Source: Candidatus Hodarchaeota archaeon
Lineage (GTDB): Archaea; Asgardarchaeota; Heimdallarchaeia; Hodarchaeales; YT1-057
NCBI GenBank assembly: GCA_016839955.1
Contig: JAEOTI010000589.1
Coordinates: forward strand, 1 to 9,492
Length of the DNA: 9,492 nucleotides
Reading direction: 5' to 3'
In this document: positions 8,017-9,492 of the stretch, one piece after another
Numbering within the stretch: position 1 is the stretch's first letter
Layout of the letters: each line of letters starts with the position of its first letter
Program-made: the position numbers and the translations under genes
The notes under the pieces: model-generated
Databases searched by the model: none
The model's input: the letters and a program-made list of their open reading frames with translations, nothing else
What the model was told of the DNA's origin: nothing

Positions 8017-8057
8017 AAAAAGTTATGAGAATATTGCCGAAAAATTCAAAGAGAAGT

Positions 8058-8063
8058 AAGGGA
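8058..8063 (+). promoter_or_regulatory. Ribosome-binding patch before the Arf-like gene
   Basis: AAGGGA ends 5 bases before TTG 8069. The in-frame stop at 8057-8059 leaves TTG as the first usual start codon, so the start is well fixed even though this site is weak. Confidence 0.4.
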
Positions 8064-8068
8064 TAACT

Positions 8069-9169
8069 TTGCCGCCGTCTTTCGCGTTTCTAAAAAGGTT
8101 TTTGAAGAAGAAACGTCATGCTTCGATTTGTTTCGTGGGTCTGGATAGGGCAGGGAAAAGTACAATTGTATATCGATTGCGAACAGGTCGATTTGTAGAT
8201 GATTTATCTAGAACTTTAGGACTGAATGTGGATGATTTATCCGTTGGAAAGTTAGCTCTCAAAACTTTTGACCTTGGAGGCCAAGAAACATTCCGCGATG
8301 CGATTTGGGAACCTTACGTGGCTCAAGTTGGAGGAGTAGTCTTTGTAATAGACTCTATGGATAAAAAGAGATATCCTGAAGCCCTTAAAGAACTATATCG
8401 TGTTTTAAACATGACAACACGTCGAATTCCACTTTTAGTTCTCCTGAATAAGGTGGATCTTATTAACGATCTTCTCCAGGACTCAAAAATCGTTCAGGAA
8501 GATAATGTTCGACTAATTCCCCTCGAAGATGAATTAAAACAATTCATTGGTGGTTTTTTGCACTGTTTAGACACAGATTTTATTACATATCATGCTACAA
8601 ACTTTCTTGTACTAGGAACTAGTGCAAAAACTGGTGAAGGACTTCATGAAGCGTTTGCTGATTTTTTTGTTGGTCAGTTAGAGAATTATCTTGATCTTCT
8701 TGAAAGCGAGTTAGGTCATGAAGCAACTTCAAAGGATCCCTTAGTTGCTAATTTAAATCCCCAACTAAATGATTATGTCCCTTTTGTACATCCAAGATTA
8801 GTTCTTCTTACAAGAGGCCAAGATATACTTCTTACTGCTAAATTTGATGGTGAAGATATATTTGATACAACTCTTTCAAGTGGTTTTGTTGAGACTTATG
8901 ACAATTTATTAGTAAATCCAGTTTCTAGACCACTTATTGGTAAATTTGGTGGTCTTCAATTTCATTTACATTTCCATCGAGGTCTCGCCATCGTGGTTTT
9001 TGCTGAAGTCGAAGATCCTTTTCTGGCAGTTTCTGATCTTGCAGAAGATGTTAATCAGTTTTTAATTTCAAAAGATTGTTTCAATATTGATTGTGATTAT
9101 GGACAAGTAGAACAACTTCTTGAAAAACATCTTAGTGTAAAGTACAAATCCATTCCTCCCTTGATTTAA
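8069..9169 (+). CDS. Arf-family small GTPase with fused C-terminal longin/roadblock-like domain
   Basis: The 366-residue protein starts at TTG. Residues 1-17 (MPPSFAFLKRFLKKKRH) form a basic amphipathic helix laid out like the Arf N-terminal helix, but with Pro instead of the myristoylated Gly2. The G domain then aligns with Arf almost end to end: P-loop GLDRAGKST (24-32), switch I RTLGLNVDDL with Thr49, DLGGQE (68-73) with the switch II Gln72, NKVD (127-130) and TSAK (184-187). The NKVD-to-TSAK stretch is about 20 residues longer than in Arf1. After a linker (about 205-235), residues 241-335 show beta-beta-alpha-beta-beta-beta-alpha order: RLVLLTRG, DILLTAKFDG, DIFDTTLSSGFVETYDNLL, RPLIGKFGG, FHLHFHRG, LAIVVFAEVED, then a helix. 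This is the same order as in the longin protein at 4342-2930. It should be a nucleotide switch at the inner membrane face. The longin call is from secondary-structure reading only. Confidence 0.88.
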   Translation: MPPSFAFLKRFLKKKRHASICFVGLDRAGKSTIVYRLRTGRFVDDLSRTLGLNVDDLSVGKLALKTFDLGGQETFRDAIWEPYVAQVGGVVFVIDSMDKKRYPEALKELYRVLNMTTRRIPLLVLLNKVDLINDLLQDSKIVQEDNVRLIPLEDELKQFIGGFLHCLDTDFITYHATNFLVLGTSAKTGEGLHEAFADFFVGQLENYLDLLESELGHEATSKDPLVANLNPQLNDYVPFVHPRLVLLTRGQDILLTAKFDGEDIFDTTLSSGFVETYDNLLVNPVSRPLIGKFGGLQFHLHFHRGLAIVVFAEVEDPFLAVSDLAEDVNQFLISKDCFNIDCDYGQVEQLLEKHLSVKYKSIPPLI

Positions 9170-9178
9170 AAAATAAAA
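9168..9178 (-). terminator. Oligo-T terminator of the Rab-like gene
   Basis: On the minus strand, directly after the stop codon, the sequence is TTTTATTTTTT. Archaeal termination commonly needs only such T-runs. It covers the 9-base gap between the two converging genes and the last bases of the Arf-like stop codon. Confidence 0.45.
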
Positions 9179-9492
9179 TTAATCATTTTTATAAGCGAAA
9201 TATAGTTCTTTTGCCATAGAAATGAAGACATTTTCGACATGTTCTCCAGTTTTTGCAGAAGTTTCGAAAATATTTTTTGAATTAATCTTAGATGCGATTT
9301 CTTTTGCAGATTCTAGATTAGACTCTCGTTGGGATTCCAGATCAACTTTATTTCCGACTAGAAGTGTTTGAATAATAGGTGAAACGTTAATAATTGATTC
9401 ATACCATTTTAAGACGTCATTTAATGTCCAGTTTCTAGTAAGATCATGAATAAAAATAGCTCCGCTAGCTCCTTGGAAAAAAGTTTTAGTAA
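9179..9492 (-). CDS. Rab/Ras-like small GTPase, partial (C-terminal 103 residues)
   Basis: The frame is open from the window edge to a TAA at 9181-9179; the P-loop and switch regions lie outside. The visible part begins inside the alpha2/beta4 region (TKTFFQGASGAIFIHDLTRNWTL), which matches the Rab pattern in which a Tyr-rich helix leads into a GAILVYD-like strand. G4 is VGNKVDLES (visible residues 45-53) and G5 is ETSAKTG (76-82), both intact; the ETSAK form is typical of Rab and Ras rather than Arf. A final helix (ENVFISMAKELYFAYKND) ends the protein. There is no Cys near the C-terminus, so no eukaryote-style prenyl anchor, as seems usual for Asgard GTPases. It converges on the Arf-like gene with 9 bases between stops. 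Whether it is a single-domain GTPase or has an N-terminal extra domain cannot be seen. Confidence 0.88.
   Translation of the reverse strand, partial: TKTFFQGASGAIFIHDLTRNWTLNDVLKWYESIINVSPIIQTLLVGNKVDLESQRESNLESAKEIASKINSKNIFETSAKTGEHVENVFISMAKELYFAYKND

Noticed and set aside
8025..8066. 13-residue basic leader frame (MRILPKNSKRSKG) just before the Arf-like start
   Set aside because: Too short to judge, no clear ribosome-binding site; probably chance, though translational coupling cannot be excluded.
1..9492. Mobile element or horizontally acquired island
   Set aside because: No transposase, integrase, terminal repeats or tRNA, and base composition looks even; the trafficking-type genes are expected in Asgard archaea.

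Overview
The window looks like a piece of an Asgard archaeal chromosome. It is AT-rich and has an archaeal alpha-NAC chaperone gene beside eukaryote-like trafficking modules: an Arf-family GTPase, a Rab/Ras-type GTPase and two longin/roadblock-like domains. Starts are often not ATG, and oligo-T stretches fit archaeal termination. There is no rRNA marker here, so I cannot name the Asgard lineage. All family calls come from reading motifs by eye.

The left half (1-4342) is transcribed leftwards and is probably one operon. First is a longin-domain protein with a C-terminal winged-helix-like segment (4342-2930). A 7-helix membrane protein follows 36 bases later (2893-2153), and 38 bases after that comes a large GT-C-type glycosyltransferase (2114 to beyond base 1). 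The longin gene is easy to shorten by mistake. A GTG at 4141 looks like its start, but 67 more open codons upstream supply the first half of the longin fold, and no ATG, GTG or TTG begins them.

A divergent promoter region (4343-4641) separates this from the rightward genes. These are alpha-NAC (4642-5070); then tldD (5192-6637), tldE/pmbA (6649-8016) and an Arf-like GTPase (8069-9169), closely spaced and probably co-transcribed. The Arf-like protein keeps an Arf-type N-terminal amphipathic helix and all the G motifs, and carries a C-terminal domain that reads as a second longin/roadblock-like fold. A Rab/Ras-like GTPase (9179 to beyond 9492) converges on it with only 9 bases between the two stops.

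The most interesting point is a single-chain GTPase plus longin architecture, comparable in logic to SR-beta with the SR-alpha longin domain or to the Rag GTPases. It sits with a stand-alone longin protein, another small GTPase and the TldD/TldE protease. A functional link among these is inference from position only.
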